Part shown: positions 1 through 11,134 of the stretch, piece by piece
Layout of the letters: each line of letters starts with the position of its first letter
Position numbering within the stretch: position 1 is the stretch's first letter
From: Carallia brachiata
Taxonomy: Eukaryota > Streptophyta > Magnoliopsida > Malpighiales > Rhizophoraceae
DNA: 64,000 bases
Direction: 5' to 3'
Assembly (NCBI GenBank): GCA_021464245.1
Contig: JADCRB010000025.1
Span: forward strand, 692,659 to 756,658
Notes under the pieces: model-generated
What the model was told of the DNA's origin: nothing
Seen by the model: only the letters and a program-made list of their open reading frames with translations
The model's database searches: none
Made by a program: the position numbers and the translations under genes

Positions 1-392
1 GCCATGCTGCACCTGCTATTTCCCTTGTCACTTCTCCCAAAGATGAATATAGCTTTAGACGTTAACCAGAACTAATAGGCAGAGCTGGAAGACCAACAAA
101 AATGCCAGCCATTCCCAAACCGCAAGATATAGGAAACAAAAATTTTTAGTTCCAACTTATGGTGAATAATCGAACAATTTACCATCACACCACTTTCTTG
201 GCATTCAACTAGTCACAAAAAAGCCAGGAAGCAACATATAGCAAATTCTTAAATCATTACACAACCCAAACAAGAAAATAGCATTCAACATAGTACAATA
301 TCATATCACTGGAAAATTAATAAAAGAAAAAAAAAGAACAGAAAAACAAAAAATTAAATAAAAATAAAAAATTAAGAGCAAGAGAGAGATAC
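1..392 (-). other. Part of intron 1 of the ABCF5-like gene
   Basis: AT-rich, stop-rich sequence that begins on the minus strand with a GT donor right after the exon codon CAG. Its acceptor is not in the window. Confidence 0.7.
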
Positions 393-1262
393 CTGCAACA
401 AAATCTTGCCAAGCGACATTCTCATCTGCCACCCACTACTAAATGACGCCACCAACCTCTCAGCATCCTCGGGAGCAAAACCTAGCTCAGGCATCAATTT
501 GCTGATCTTTGCATCAACCTGGTCCAAGTCCACAGCCTGTGCCCGCCTCTGCAGCGAATCAAACTCATCCAACAACCGGCCCATCAGCTCCAAATCCTCC
601 ACGGCGCCCTCTATAGCCTTGTGCACCTTCTCCAACCTCCGGGAGATGTCCATTTCCTCTTTGAACGCACTCATGAACTCCTCTCTCACAGTCCTACTCA
701 TGGAAACCTCGAATTCCTGGTTCAAGAAGGCGATTTTCATGTTGGGTCTAGCCCTAATTACATTTCCCGTATCAGGTTGTTCTTGTCCCGCGATAATTCT
801 CAGCTGGGTGGTTTTGCCTGCCCCATTTACGCCGACTAGCCCAACTTTCTCACCCTTTTTCACTTCCCAGCTCACGTCTTTCAACAAAGTCACCCCTTTA
901 TAGCTCTTGCTTATGTTTTCGAGCTTGACACCCGATGAAACAGCCGACGATTGCCCGTTGCCTCGTTTCCTGTCGTCGAAATCATCATCGCTCGAAAACA
1001 AGGACTCGATATCGGTGGTTGTTGTTGTTTCGGACTCAGAAAGGGATGATGTCTCAGCGGTGGCAGTCGATAATCTGGCGGTTATTTTAGACTTACCTCT
1101 TATTATTATTCTGTCTTGAAGAGGATGAAGAGGGAATTTGAGGGGATGAGGATTTGGGTTAATCGGCTGAAAACGGGGACGCAGCGGTGATATCCGGGGG
1201 GCCGAACCAGCAAAGAAGGTGGAGTGGAGGTCAAGGCGGTGCAACTTGGTGGATAGCTCCAT
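393..1262 (-). CDS. ABCF5: ABC transporter F family member 5-like protein, first coding exon (partial gene)
   Basis: Encodes the first 290 residues of an ABCF (GCN subfamily) protein. These soluble twin-ATPase proteins have no membrane domain and act on ribosomes or translation; this branch is predicted to be plastid-targeted. Residues 1 to about 65 are basic and S/P-rich with few acidic residues, like a transit peptide. An acidic serine-rich linker follows (about 70-100), then the first ABC domain from about residue 111. Walker A GVNGAGKTT is at 144-152, the Q-loop region LNQEF near 180, and the variant signature SFSSGWQMR at about 273-281. The start is the ATG at 1262 (MELSTKLHRLDLHSTFF), which resembles known plant ABCF5 N-termini as I remember them; an in-frame upstream Met at 1448 adds 62 unrelated residues. 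The exon ends in a CAG codon at 393 before a GT donor at 392-391. The remainder, with the second ABC domain, lies left of the window. Confidence 0.9.
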
Positions 1263-1455
1263 TTTAGTTTCAGATTTGTAGCAGACTACTATTGTCTGGC
1301 GGAATGGAATGGAGTCGTAAAAATTCAGCAAATGGGGCTCGGAATGACCGGAAAAATAGCGTTTTTTGTTGAGTGAGGTGAGGAAAAATTCCCCCTCTGG
1401 CCTCTCCCAGAAAAGGACAAAAAAAAAACAAAAAGCACACAAACACAAACACCAA
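1263..1455 (-). promoter_or_regulatory. Probable 5' leader of the ABCF5-like gene
   Basis: Sequence directly upstream of the chosen ATG. It stays open in the ABCF5 frame as far as an ATG at 1448, but the translation there (Cys/Phe-rich, then mixed) does not look like a transit peptide. I read it as untranslated leader. The transcription start cannot be located by eye. Confidence 0.4.
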
Positions 1456-1998
1456 AGAAACTTAACTTCTTAATCAATAAAGAAATAATTTAGATTGGTG
1501 CTGAGGTGACCGATGAGTTTCCCTGTGAACTATGTATGAAACGAAACAGATCGGTGTAACTTCGCAGGGTACGCAGCACAGAAACTCATCCCCACGCTCC
1601 CAATTTTTTTTCCGAGTTTCATTAGATTGACATGCAAAATGTGTATCATATATTTTTCATTTTGTAGCCATTAATATTTTTTATATAACTGTACCAAAAA
1701 TTATGAAATAAAAAAAAATAATAATATTTTTTATTTTATATTTTTTTATTATAATTATAAAAAAAATTAATTATTATAATATAAATATTATATAACAATT
1801 TTATTATATGCTCATAAATATTTTTTTTTATTTTTTTGCCCACATTCTGGGAAGGTTATTCTTATGATATTATAAGCAAACAGATTTGCTTTTTCTGTTT
1901 TTTCACATTGAAATTTAGTTTTTTTTTTTTCTTAATCGAATAGATGGAAAAGTAAAATAGTGTCCTAAAAGTTTCGATTAAGATTATTGCATGTCAGA
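1456..1998. other. AT-rich intergenic sequence
   Basis: Upstream of the ABCF5-like gene. Long A/T runs and no supportable ORF, RNA or repeat structure. Confidence 0.5.
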
Positions 1999-2238
1999 CT
2001 AAAATTTTTAGATTCAAATGCAATGCTATTAAGGTGTTATGTGAGATTAAACTGATATCTAATTCAATGTAAACTCTACTGTAACTATCTAAATCATTCG
2101 CATTTTCCTTAGATATGGACACAAAAATTTTAAATTTAAATGCAGTAATAATATTTAGTGAGATTAAATCTATATCTGATTTGGTATAAGTTCTACTATG
2201 ACTATCTGGTCGTTCACACCTCCCATGAATATGGATAT
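1999..2238. repeat. Diverged two-copy tandem repeat, unit about 122 bp
   Basis: Two degenerate copies in series. Both share, in order, AAAATTTT.AA.TT.AAATGCA, GTGAGATTAAA, ATATCTGATT or ATATCTAATT, TCTACTGTAACTATCT or TCTACTATGACTATCT, and ATGGA.A. The second begins near 2121. The relationship is visible by eye, but many bases and small gaps differ. Origin unknown. Confidence 0.5.
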
Positions 2239-2748
2239 AATACTTTTTATCAAAACTGTTGAGATACTACTTCTACTTTTTTTTATTTACTCGACTAAGA
2301 AATAAAAAATCAAATTTTGTAGTGAAAAAACAATAAAAAAATAGAGTGTAGACCTCACACCAGAAAAAAAAGTATAAATTTAACTTTACCTAATACTCAA
2401 TAATAGTCAATTAAAACTTTTGGTACGATAATATTCAATACTTGATCCAGTCGCTGGCTGAAAATTAGTGTCTTTGTTTGGTGTGGTGACTAATATTGTT
2501 AGAATATTTTGCTAAACAAATTATGAAATGTAGGGTAGCACTAGGCTTTTCCTTTCTTAATTAATTAAGTTTGTAGATTTTTTTGTTTTGGCAAATAATG
2601 CGCAGAGTGAAATAAACTATTTTAAAAAGAAAATTGTGGCCGTGGAAGGCCGAAACAGACAGATAACGCAACCAGCCATCCAAATGCTGTTGTGGTTTCC
2701 AGGGGATCGGTTGTGTGGTGGAGGAAGAGTGTCCCAGCCAGCCAAAAT

Positions 2749-2795
2749 TCCCTTCCAGCATTTTCTCAAAAAAAAAAAAAAAATCCCTTCCAGCA
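2749..2795 (+). mobile_element. Minimal poly(A) retroposition footprint with 12-bp target duplication
   Basis: TCCCTTCCAGCA occurs at 2749-2760 and again at 2784-2795. Between the copies is a 23-bp insert, TTTTCTC followed by 16 A. A poly(A) tail flanked by a perfect direct repeat is the mark of LINE-type target-primed reverse transcription, here truncated to almost nothing but the tail. Confidence 0.6.
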
Positions 2796-4035
2796 AAATT
2801 TTGGGCCCCTCCATCTGAAGCCGCGTGCTATTCAAGCGAAACGTACAACACTAAAGCCAACTCCACCATTCCATTCCCTTCCTCAGAAGGGTCTCCCTCT
2901 CTCCCTCTCACAAACAAATCAATCATCTGTTTCCAGTTTTTTGACCGTAAACGCCAACGAAGAGTTGCGATTTATGAACTTATATTACCAAAAACGAAAA
3001 AAAAAAAAACAGAGAAAGAGAGAGAGAGAGACAGGGAGGGAGAGAAATATTGGAGCTATCATCATCAGTTTAGACTTTGTAAGTGGCCAACATAGAATAA
3101 GCCGGCAAAAGTTAGTACATATGTATTTTTATCATACGTTTCGATTATATTATAACAATATTTATAATGTTTCAACAATAATTATATTTTTTTATAATAA
3201 AAATTTATAATTTATTTTTTTATTACAAAAAGTATATATATTGTTGTAAAAAGTTTATGTTGTTGCAGTATGATGAATTTGTATAGAAAAAAGTGTATGT
3301 CAATGTAACAGTGACCTAGAATAAACAAATAATTGGTGTGCAAGTTTTAACGGGTTTGGTTCATTGTTGATGCGAAAGACATTCTACTTAATAAATTTTC
3401 TTTGTTATCACATTTAGGGTTATTTTTGTATGTTTGATTGTGCAGTTTCAAGATCTGTTCTATATGCCGACCTCTAGTCAAAAACAATTATATACGAAAT
3501 GCTGCAATTGATCGAAACTAGTTACATTTGGCACAACCACTTCAACAAAAATGTGAATCTTTTGCTTGGTCTTTCGATTTATGTATTATGTCTTAAACTA
3601 AATTTGAACGGGAGGTAACTCATTGCCTCGATTACAACTGCTCGGAAGAAGAAAAATATGGTGAGAGTGAGATAGAGGGAAAAGAAAAATGAGAGAAAAA
3701 AGAGATTATTATTGATTGCATATCGTGTTTTATATATTAAGAGAGGAAAAGAAAATTTTAAAATTTTTCACACTAACTCACAAAAATTATTGTTCTTAGT
3801 TCTAGAAGGAAAGTTGCTAATTCTTTTACTTCCTTTATTCCATGTCCAATTTACTCATATCAAATAATACAAGGACAAATTTAATATTATAATATATATT
3901 TTCTTTAATTTTTACTACTTCCTAAACAAAAATTTTTAATTTTTTTTCTCATATTATCATCTCTTAAGCATAAAGAGAAGATAATTTTTCTTTTCTTCGA
4001 CTTTCTATTCCTCTCATTTTTCCTCCCATTATTTT
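2796..4035. other. Intergenic sequence with CT/GA-rich stretch
   Basis: 2850-2930 is C/T-rich and resembles a plant 5' leader or core promoter, but no convincing coding exon follows. A purine tract (A run, then GA repeats) lies at about 2995-3045. From 3100 the sequence is AT-rich with no supportable gene. The open frames crossing 2690-3210 are low-complexity (Lys/Arg/Glu repeats), and I do not call them genes. Confidence 0.4.
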
Positions 4036-4240
4036 TGTTAGAATAAGTTATTATATAGTTAAAATCAACCAAAAATTCTGTAAGATTCAACAAATCATTC
4101 TTGATATAATTTCAATATTATTATCACTATTTATAATTATCTTATTCCTATTTCATGTACAGTGTTCTTGTATAAATTGAGGCAACCTCTCAAAATAATG
4201 TATATACAAATTTTGTTCTCTCAAGGTCTAGTTTTTATCA
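4036..4240 (+). repeat. 5' LTR of the copia element
   Basis: 205 bp, TG...CA ends. Shares with the right LTR the TGTTAGAAT start, the TTTCTTGATATAATTT-like segment, ATGTACAGT.CTC/TTG.TATAAATT, the CACCTCTCAAA.TAATGTATATA block (TATA-like promoter region) and the TTTTATCA end. Confidence 0.85.
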
Positions 4241-4253
4241 TGGTATTAGAGCC
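4241..4253 (+). other. Primer-binding site of the copia element
   Basis: TGGTATTAGAGCC starts immediately after the LTR. It matches the usual plant copia primer site complementary to the 3' end of initiator tRNA-Met (TGGTATCAGAGC), with one substitution. Confidence 0.8.
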
Positions 4254-4711
4254 ATTCTCAATTCAGTGAGACATGAATCGTTCTGCATCATTCGGCTTTG
4301 CTGATTTCTAGTCATAACTATCCGGTTCTTTTATTATTGTTGTTTTATTTTTTGCTTCCAGTGGTACTGTTCATTCGGCTTTGTCACCATTGCTAGTCAC
4401 CGAAAGCCCATTCATTGTTGTTGTTCACAGTTCTGCAAGCCCTGTTAATACCCATCCAGAATCTGCCTTTGCGGATCTCTGATTCTAGAATGTATTCTGT
4501 CAGACCACACTATTCCAGAACCCCATTATGAATCTATGAGCAATCTGGTCCTGTTTTCTTTCGAATCTTTCACATAAAAGTTGCCAAAATCCATTCTACA
4601 AGACATAAGGAATGCAACGACGTTAAAATTGTCTCAATCGAAGATTGCACGAGCTCACATGTGCCTGCAATCTACTCTCAATTACGCGTTGGCAAGATCT
4701 GGAGGTTGAAG

Positions 4712-4945
4712 ATGGCCACGTCATTAACCACGTGTCTACCATGTCATTAATTCTTGCCACATGTTAACACTTCATTGGCCAACTATCACCACGTTATCAT
4801 CCACGTGTTTTGCCATGTCATCATCCATGTGTTTGCCACGTCAACATAAGTTGACTCCACGTTAGTCCATTTGACTGCCACGTCAGCATACGTTTACTGC
4901 AATGTTAGCATTCGTTGATTGCCACGTCATCTTAGTTGACCAAAC
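4712..4945 (+). repeat. Degenerate short repeats with ACGT cores in the copia leader
   Basis: GCCACGTCA, CCACGTGT, CCATGTCA, CCACGTTA and similar words recur about every 15-30 bp between the primer site and gag, often followed by AT(C/A)A or GTTGAC. Two contain the full G-box CACGTG. The array is diverged, and no regular period could be fixed by eye. Confidence 0.5.
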
Positions 4946-5082
4946 CGGTTTAAATCTTTGACCAGCTAGTTCAATCACCTCCCTAAGGTTTTTCAACGTC
5001 CTCTCTTCATTTTTAAGGTTTGTTTCTTCAAATTCTGACTATATAGACTGGTTTTGGTATGTTTTGTACTTGATTCTACGTA

Positions 5083-5813
5083 GTTTATCCCTATTTGACT
5101 GTTGATATAGAGAAATTTGAGACTTTTATACCAATAAGCACTATTCTAGATGAGACAAATTATGTTCTGTGGTCCCAAAAGATGTACAGCTTCCTAAAGG
5201 GGCGTAAACTCTAACATTATGTTAGTGGGGACATTCCAAATCATACTTCAATGAAGGCAAGGAAAAGGTAGAGTCACTTGAGAAGCTAGATGAGCAACTT
5301 GAGGAATGAGAGAGCAACAATCATGAAATCCTCACATGGTTTGCAATACTTGTGTTCTGATCATCAAACTTCAATTTGGTCGCCTTAATAATACAAAGGA
5401 AGTATGAGATCTATTAACTTCCAGACATTCTACCTGTGACATTGCACATCAAAATCAGCTCCTTGGTAATCTCTATCATTCGAAATAACAGTTGTGTTAG
5501 TCTATCGATGCTTTTCTATCTCAAATGCATATTATATGGGACTAACTAGCACTTTTTGAACCTGCATCGGATTATCTCTCTCATTTTGTCAAGTTCTCAT
5601 AGTATGAGGATTATGCAATTTCTTATGGCTCTCATTGATGATTATGAACCTGTGCGAGCTTCTCTGTGTCATCGCAATTCATTACCTACCTTAAAAACTG
5701 TAGTTGCTGAATTACTCTCTGAGAAAACTCGCTTGGCCACCATGTGGGCTGATCATCCTACTGCACCTACTCCTGTTGATACTGTTTTGCTCACTTCTTT
5801 TCCTTCCACTTAG
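5083..5813 (+). pseudogene. Copia gag remnant (UBN2-type)
   Basis: LDETNYVLWSQKMYSFLKGR can be read from about 5141 and is typical of the copia Gag N-terminus. After a stop-rich stretch, 5610-5790 reads QFLMALIDDYEPVRASL...LPTLKTVVAELLSEKTRL, the usual end of the UBN2 domain. Frame changes and stops separate the pieces. Confidence 0.75.
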
Positions 5814-6117
5814 CCTCATTCTGCACGTGCTCTTACAGATAATGTCTTGTTCACGTCTCTTCCTTCTAATCAGCGCAAAGTAAATCGGATCATCACATCT
5901 ATGAATGCTACAAGTTATAGGCTAAGAACCAGTCTTGTTCTACATAATGAAACAATTATAAAAGTAAGTTTAGTAAGATTGCTGCTGGTATCACTGCTGC
6001 TACTAAGGGTTTGCCTACTGATCTCAAGGTACTCCTAAGTCAAATTGACTTTGATACCCTCAAACTGGCCTTGGCTGAGTCTGGTAATTCCTCCTTTGCC
6101 CTATATGTTGGTCCAAG

Positions 6118-6165
6118 TAAATCCAAATCTTGGTTCTTTGACTCTGGATATTGTAACATATGACC
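6118..6165 (+). pseudogene. Copia protease active-site remnant
   Basis: Translates as SKSWFFDSGYCNI followed by a frame problem. In copia proteases this segment is W..DSGA(S/T)xHM; here the alanine after DSG is tyrosine and the frame breaks just downstream. The protease is clearly dead. Confidence 0.6.
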
Positions 6166-6446
6166 TGTGATATCACACTTTTCCAGTCAAAACAAGTGTC
6201 CTCATATGCACATGTTCTTCGTGCTACTGATAATTAATTCTCAAATGGATGTTAGTCATACTGGCAACATTTCTACTTCAAATTTAGCTCTGTCTGATAC
6301 ATTCTTAGTTCTCAATCTTACTTTAAATCTTTTTTTTTTGTCAATTATGTGACCTTGGTCTTAACTTACACTTCCCTTCTACTGGTTATCGTGTGTAGGA
6401 CCCAAAGGCGGGTCAGATACTTGGAACAGGTCGTAAAACTAGACGC

Positions 6447-7362
6447 TTGTTCGAACTTATTTCCTTGAAAATTCCTAGTTTGTTTACTAATCATTGTGCT
6501 GCATCTATTTCCTCCACACTTTGGCATTCTTGTCTTGGTCATGTTTCTTATTCCAAATTGAGTCATTTAATTTCAAGTGGTGTTATAGGTTCTATTAAAA
6601 ATGTTGAGATTGATTGTGTTATATATGAACTCGTCAAACATCATGTTTTACCTTTTAATAATAATGATTCTTATTCTTCTACACCATTTGATTTGATTCA
6701 TTTTGATATTTGGGACTTTCTCCTATTGATACTACAGGTGGATCACGATACTTTGTGATATTTATTAATGATTACTTATGTTATACATGACTTTATTTTA
6801 TGAAGAATCGTTTTGAGTTATTTGATAGTTATTCTCAATTTGTTGTTATGATCAAACTCAGTTTTCTCAAAATATCAAATTGTTTTGTAGTGATAATGCC
6901 ATGGAATACAAAGACTCCAAATTTCTGTGGCTTCTTTCTCAATATGGTATCATTCTACTATGCTCATGTCCAGGTACTTTATAGCAAAATGGACAGGTTA
7001 AATGCAAATATTGCCACATCCTAAACACAATTCGAGCCCTTCTCATTTCTGCCTCTTTTCTTGAATGTTTTTTGGGAGAAGCTACTCTTACAACTGTATA
7101 CACAATCAATTGAGTTCCATCCAAAGTTATCAACAATGTGTCTCCTTTTGAGCTCTTTTATGGTACATTACATTCCTATCAATCTCTTTGAGTCTTTCGT
7201 TGTGCTTGTTTTGTTCTCTTATAGCCTCATGAAAGAACCAAGTTAGATCCTCAGACTCGTTTTTGTTGTTTTCTGGGTTATGAAATTGAACACAAAGGAT
7301 ATCGATGTTGGGATCCTGTCTCCAAACATCTTCGTGTTTCCCATCATGTCATTTTTTAGGAA
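6447..7362 (+). pseudogene. Copia GAG-pre-integrase and integrase remnant
   Basis: 6500-6600 reads TLWHSCLGHVSYSKLSHLIS, the zinc-binding H..LGH region of GAG-pre-integrase. 6685-6760 reads PFDLIHFDIWDF and then GGSRYF, the start of the integrase core with its first acidic residue. About 7137-7360 reads, across several frames, as the conserved integrase end (SPFELL-like, FGCACF-like, KLDPQTRFCCFLGYE-like, GYRCWDP). Multiple frameshifts and stops. Confidence 0.75.
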
Positions 7363-7727
7363 CATAAGATGTTTTCTTCTCTTTCCTTCTTTCAGTTAAA
7401 TGCTTCATCACAATCATTTTTCACTGATCCTTCTGTTGACTTACTGACAAATACTGCACATTCTGAAATTTTGCTACAATCTCTTCCTCTTATAGATTCT
7501 TTTCCTTTTGGTTTGGATACAGGTTCAACAGGTAGTCCACCACTAGCTAATCCTGAAGTATCTTCAATGTCTATAGATCCGACATCTTCCTCCTAGTCTT
7601 TTTTTAAGGCTTCACCTGAACTTCGTTCTTCTCAAGTGAGTAAACTACCATCTCACCTTAAAGATTTTGTTATTACTCCACTATTATCACTTTATATAAG
7701 CCTCAAACTTATCGATAAGCAAGTATT

Positions 7728-8580
7728 AACCCTCTTTGGCAGCAAACAATGGTAGAAGAATTATAGGCCTTAACTAAAACTCACACTTGGGATTTGGGTA
7801 GACTACCTCATGGTAAATCAGCTATTGGGTGCTAGTGGGTCTACAAGATCAAGACAAAATCTGATAGATCTATTGAGCAGTACAAAGCTCGGTTGGTAGT
7901 CAAAGGCTTTACTTAAGAGTGTGAGATTGATTATGAAGAGACCTTTGCTCCAATAGCATGGATCACTTTAGTCAGGAGTTTGTAGGCAGTTGCTGCAATT
8001 AGACATTGAAAATTCTTTCAAATGATGTTAAGAATGTCTTTCTTAATGGTGATCTTATGGAAGAGGTTTAAATGCAACATTTACCTGTATATGATCATCC
8101 ACCCAATATGGCTTGTCATCTCTACCGAGCACTCTATGGCCTCAAACCGCCACCTCGAGCATGGTTTGCCAAATTCAGTATAGCTATGCGTCAATTTGGC
8201 ATTTTTATAGCCCTTTGATATTGCTTTGCTTGTGCACAAAAGTGCTAATGGAATCATTTTACTCTTACTTTATGTTAATGATATGATTATCACAAGAGAT
8301 TATTTACAAGGCATTATTGATCTCAAACAGTATCTCAGTCAACAATTTGAGATGAAAGATCTAGGTTTACTCAATTATTTTTTAGGTTTAGAAGTTTCTT
8401 CTGATATAATAGGATACTATTTGTCTCAAGCCAAATATACCTCTAATTTGCACAATCGAGCAGGGATCAGTAATAACAAAATTTCTTCTAGCAAAATTTC
8501 TTCTATGCCTCTTGAGTACAAGGTCAAATTCTTTCCCATTGATGACACACTATTAAAGGATCCTACTTTTTATCAATAGC
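7728..8580 (+). pseudogene. Copia reverse transcriptase (RVT_2) remnant with YVND in place of YVDD
   Basis: Begins near WQQTMVEEL.ALTKTHTWDL, continues with YKARLVVKGFT and DYEETFAPIA, then LYGLKPPPRAWF near 8135. 8226-8579 is open and contains LLLYVNDMIIT (8262-8294), where the catalytic copia motif is YVDD. It continues LKQYLSQQFEMKDLGLLNYFLGLEV. Several stops interrupt the N-terminal half. Confidence 0.85.
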
Positions 8581-8654
8581 TAGTTGGTAGTCTAGTATAT
8601 CTCATTGTTACTCGATCATACATTACTTATATTGTACATATGGTCAACTAGTTC

Positions 8655-9237
8655 ATGGTAGTACCTCGGTGCACTCACTATGCTACTGTATTTTGTATTT
8701 TTGGCTATATTAAGGGAACTATGTTTTATGGACTTTATTTCTCTACTCACTCGTCACTTGAGTTGCAAGCCTATTCTGATGTTAATTGGGTAGGTGATCT
8801 TACTGACAGACATTCTACAATAAGATATTGTTTCTTTTTTGGGAGATTCACTCATTTCTTGGCGTAGTAAGAAGTAAACAATCACAGCTCGATCTAGTAC
8901 TGAAGTTGAATATCAGGCTCTTGTAGATACTGCATCAAAGTTATTATGGCTTTGATAGCTCCTATAAGATATAGGTATTATACACTCTTCAGCCACACCC
9001 ATTCATTGTGACAATCATAGTGCTATCCAGATTGCTCACAATAATGTTTTCTATCAGCATACTAAGCACTTTGAGAATGATCGTCATTTTGTTCGTCAGC
9101 ATATTATGCAAAATACTATTTGCTTGGAATCTATTTCTTTAGCTAATCAGACTGCTGATGTATTCACCAAGGCTCATCCATCTAGACAGCACTTTGATCT
9201 GGTTTCCAAACTTAAGTTAGCTATTTTACCATCTTGA
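8655..9237 (+). pseudogene. Copia connection region and RNase H remnant
   Basis: 8655-8860 includes ELQAYSDVNWVGDLTDRHST, the first catalytic part of the copia RNase H (usual form YSDADWAG). 8885-9237 reads ARSSTEVEYQALVDTASKLLWL, IHCDNHSAIQIAHN and KHFENDRHFVR with TADVFTKAHPS, then a stop just before the right LTR. At least two frame breaks. Confidence 0.8.
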
Positions 9238-9250
9238 GTTTGAACGGGCG

Positions 9251-9460
9251 TGTTAGAATCTATTAGGACGTGGTTAGAATCAATCAAAGATCCTGTAGGA
9301 TTTAGCACATCTTTCTTGATATATTTCGACATTATTTTCATTATGTGTAATTATCTTTCTTCTTATTTTATGTACAGTCCTCCTATATAAATTAAGATCA
9401 CCTCTCAAAGTAATGTATATAAAAATCTTATTCTCTCAAAGTCTCTCGTAGGTTTTATCA
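9251..9460 (+). repeat. 3' LTR of the copia element
   Basis: 210 bp, TG...CA ends, alignable with the left LTR along its whole length. Preceded by GAGTTTGAACGGGCG, a weakened form of the usual copia polypurine tract. The following ATTTT duplicates the bases before the left LTR. Confidence 0.85.
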
Positions 9461-9733
9461 ATTTTAATTTTGGTGTTTGAGAAAACAAGAATTAGTGAAA
9501 TGCTATATGAGATGAGAATGGCACTAATGTATGGCCGGGCTGGTTTATGGTTGAATCTATATGTTAAGTGTTAAAAGCAACTATTGTCATTTTGTTTATT
9601 ATATAGATTGAAACTAAAAAATATAATAGATTAGGTCAATAAATCACTTTAGAATATAAGACCCTTTTGAGTATGTTGGTGTAAGTCCTGACCATTTAGA
9701 TTTGATAAAGTGGTTAGATTTTTAACAATCCTA

Positions 9734-10529
9734 GGAGGTGTTTGGTTTTGCTTTTTAAGCTATAGTTACTGTTGCTTTTCTAAAAGTAGGAAGTTGAAGT
9801 GTTTGGTTAAATAAAAAATTAGCAACTGATTGCTCATAGAGATCTCTAAAAATAGTTGATCCAAAAAGTAAGCACAAGTTACTTTTTGTTTTCATCATTA
9901 GTTGGTAAATACAAAATTACAAAACTGTCCCTTTTAGACTACAATCTCACTGTCGTTGAGAAGAACATTTCGTTTTGCAAGCAGCGAAATAGTACGGACT
10001 GAAAAACTTTTCTTTTTCCAATTTTCTCTTGTGAATAGTGAATGAATACAAAATAATATTACATTATTTATAAATTGCCACTTGAGGGATCTTTCTTAAA
10101 AAAAAATTATTTTCATAGATTCACAATCTTTTCTTTTTTTTATTTTCTTTTGTTTTTATTGTGTAAAAAGTAATTTATACACAAAAAAATAATATTTTTT
10201 AAAAATAATAATATTTGTTATAAATTATAGTTAATCTTTAAGTCACATATTTAATAAATTTTTATTTATAAATACATAAGGTATATTATTATAACTCTAG
10301 TTTAAATTAAGTAGAGGTTAAAATATTATTTATTATATTTTTATTTTATTATAATAAAATAAAAATATGATGTCTAAAGTAGTTACTTTATTGTTCGATC
10401 AACAACAACTAGTGCTAATTTAACCAAACACTATCATTTTATTATATTTATTAGCAATAGCAATAAGTAACAGTAATCAAATTAATAATCAGCAACACTG
10501 ATTAGGAACAGCAAAACCAAATACCCCTC
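9734..10529. mobile_element. MITE-like inverted-repeat element
   Basis: The left end reads GGAGGTGTTTGGTTTTGCT and the right end, on the opposite strand, GAGGGGTATTTGGTTTTGCT. A second inverted pair lies inside: GTGTTTGGTTAAAT near 9799 against ATTTAACCAAACACT near 10418. TA flanks both sides (9732-9733 and 10530-10531). The interior is AT-rich and non-coding. Family uncertain (Tourist/Harbinger- or mariner-like). Confidence 0.6.
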
Positions 10530-10531
10530 TA

Positions 10532-11133
10532 ATAACCTTAAGTTTATAAAAATTTGAAGAGATTCAAATTCTCATGTCTCTTAAAAATATTCATCTATAA
10601 AATTTAATTATTTATTTTTTAGATTCTATGTTAACTACTTATTACTTAACGAGCCTTGTTCAAGCTATATATTGTGTTTACAATAGCGAGATATGGTGTC
10701 TTGTATTGAACATTGTCATTGTGTTATGATTTTAAAAAAGAGAATTATATTTCAAAGCGGTTATGATGATAATCCAAATGTGTATACGGTGGTGTTAAAA
10801 AAAATGTATAAGGTGAGAGATGTAGTTCTCTACTAGTAGTACAAGTACAAAGCTATCTTTCATTTTGTGCACAAAAAAAAAAGATAATAAAAAATGGACA
10901 AATCATTAGACATAGTCTAGTAGCCTCAAATTTAAAATTTGAAGTGATATCTATTATACGAAGATTAAACATTATTTATAGTTAAATTTTCGATCTCCAA
11001 TCTACTTGAAAAATAAAAAGATAGTAAATCCTACAAGTCCAAATGTGTGAGCTTGGCATATTCATAATAAGCATTAAAAGAGAAACTCATTATTTTAAAA
11101 TGCAAATATAAGTATGAGTAAGACTCAAATTAT
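10532..11133. other. AT-rich intergenic sequence
   Basis: No ORF, RNA gene or repeat structure that I can support. Confidence 0.4.
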
Positions 11134-11134
11134 G

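Larger units (their letters stand above)
4036..9460 (+). mobile_element. Complete but degenerate Ty1-copia LTR retrotransposon
   Basis: Bounded by two LTRs that begin TGTTAGAAT and end TTTTATCA, and flanked by a perfect 5-bp target duplication ATTTT (4031-4035 and 9461-9465). A primer-binding site follows the left LTR. The interior shows gag, protease, GAG-pre-integrase, integrase, reverse transcriptase and RNase H remnants in copia order on the plus strand, all with stops or frameshifts. The LTRs have diverged visibly from each other, so the insertion is old. No intact product is expected. Confidence 0.9.

Noticed and set aside
406..1119. Plus-strand open frames opposite the ABCF5 exon
   Set aside because: They are antisense shadows of a strongly conserved ABC domain on the minus strand.
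2588..3210. Overlapping open frames with Lys/Arg/Glu-rich ends
   Set aside because: They are driven by A-runs and GA microsatellite, contain the poly(A) insertion, and have no domain.
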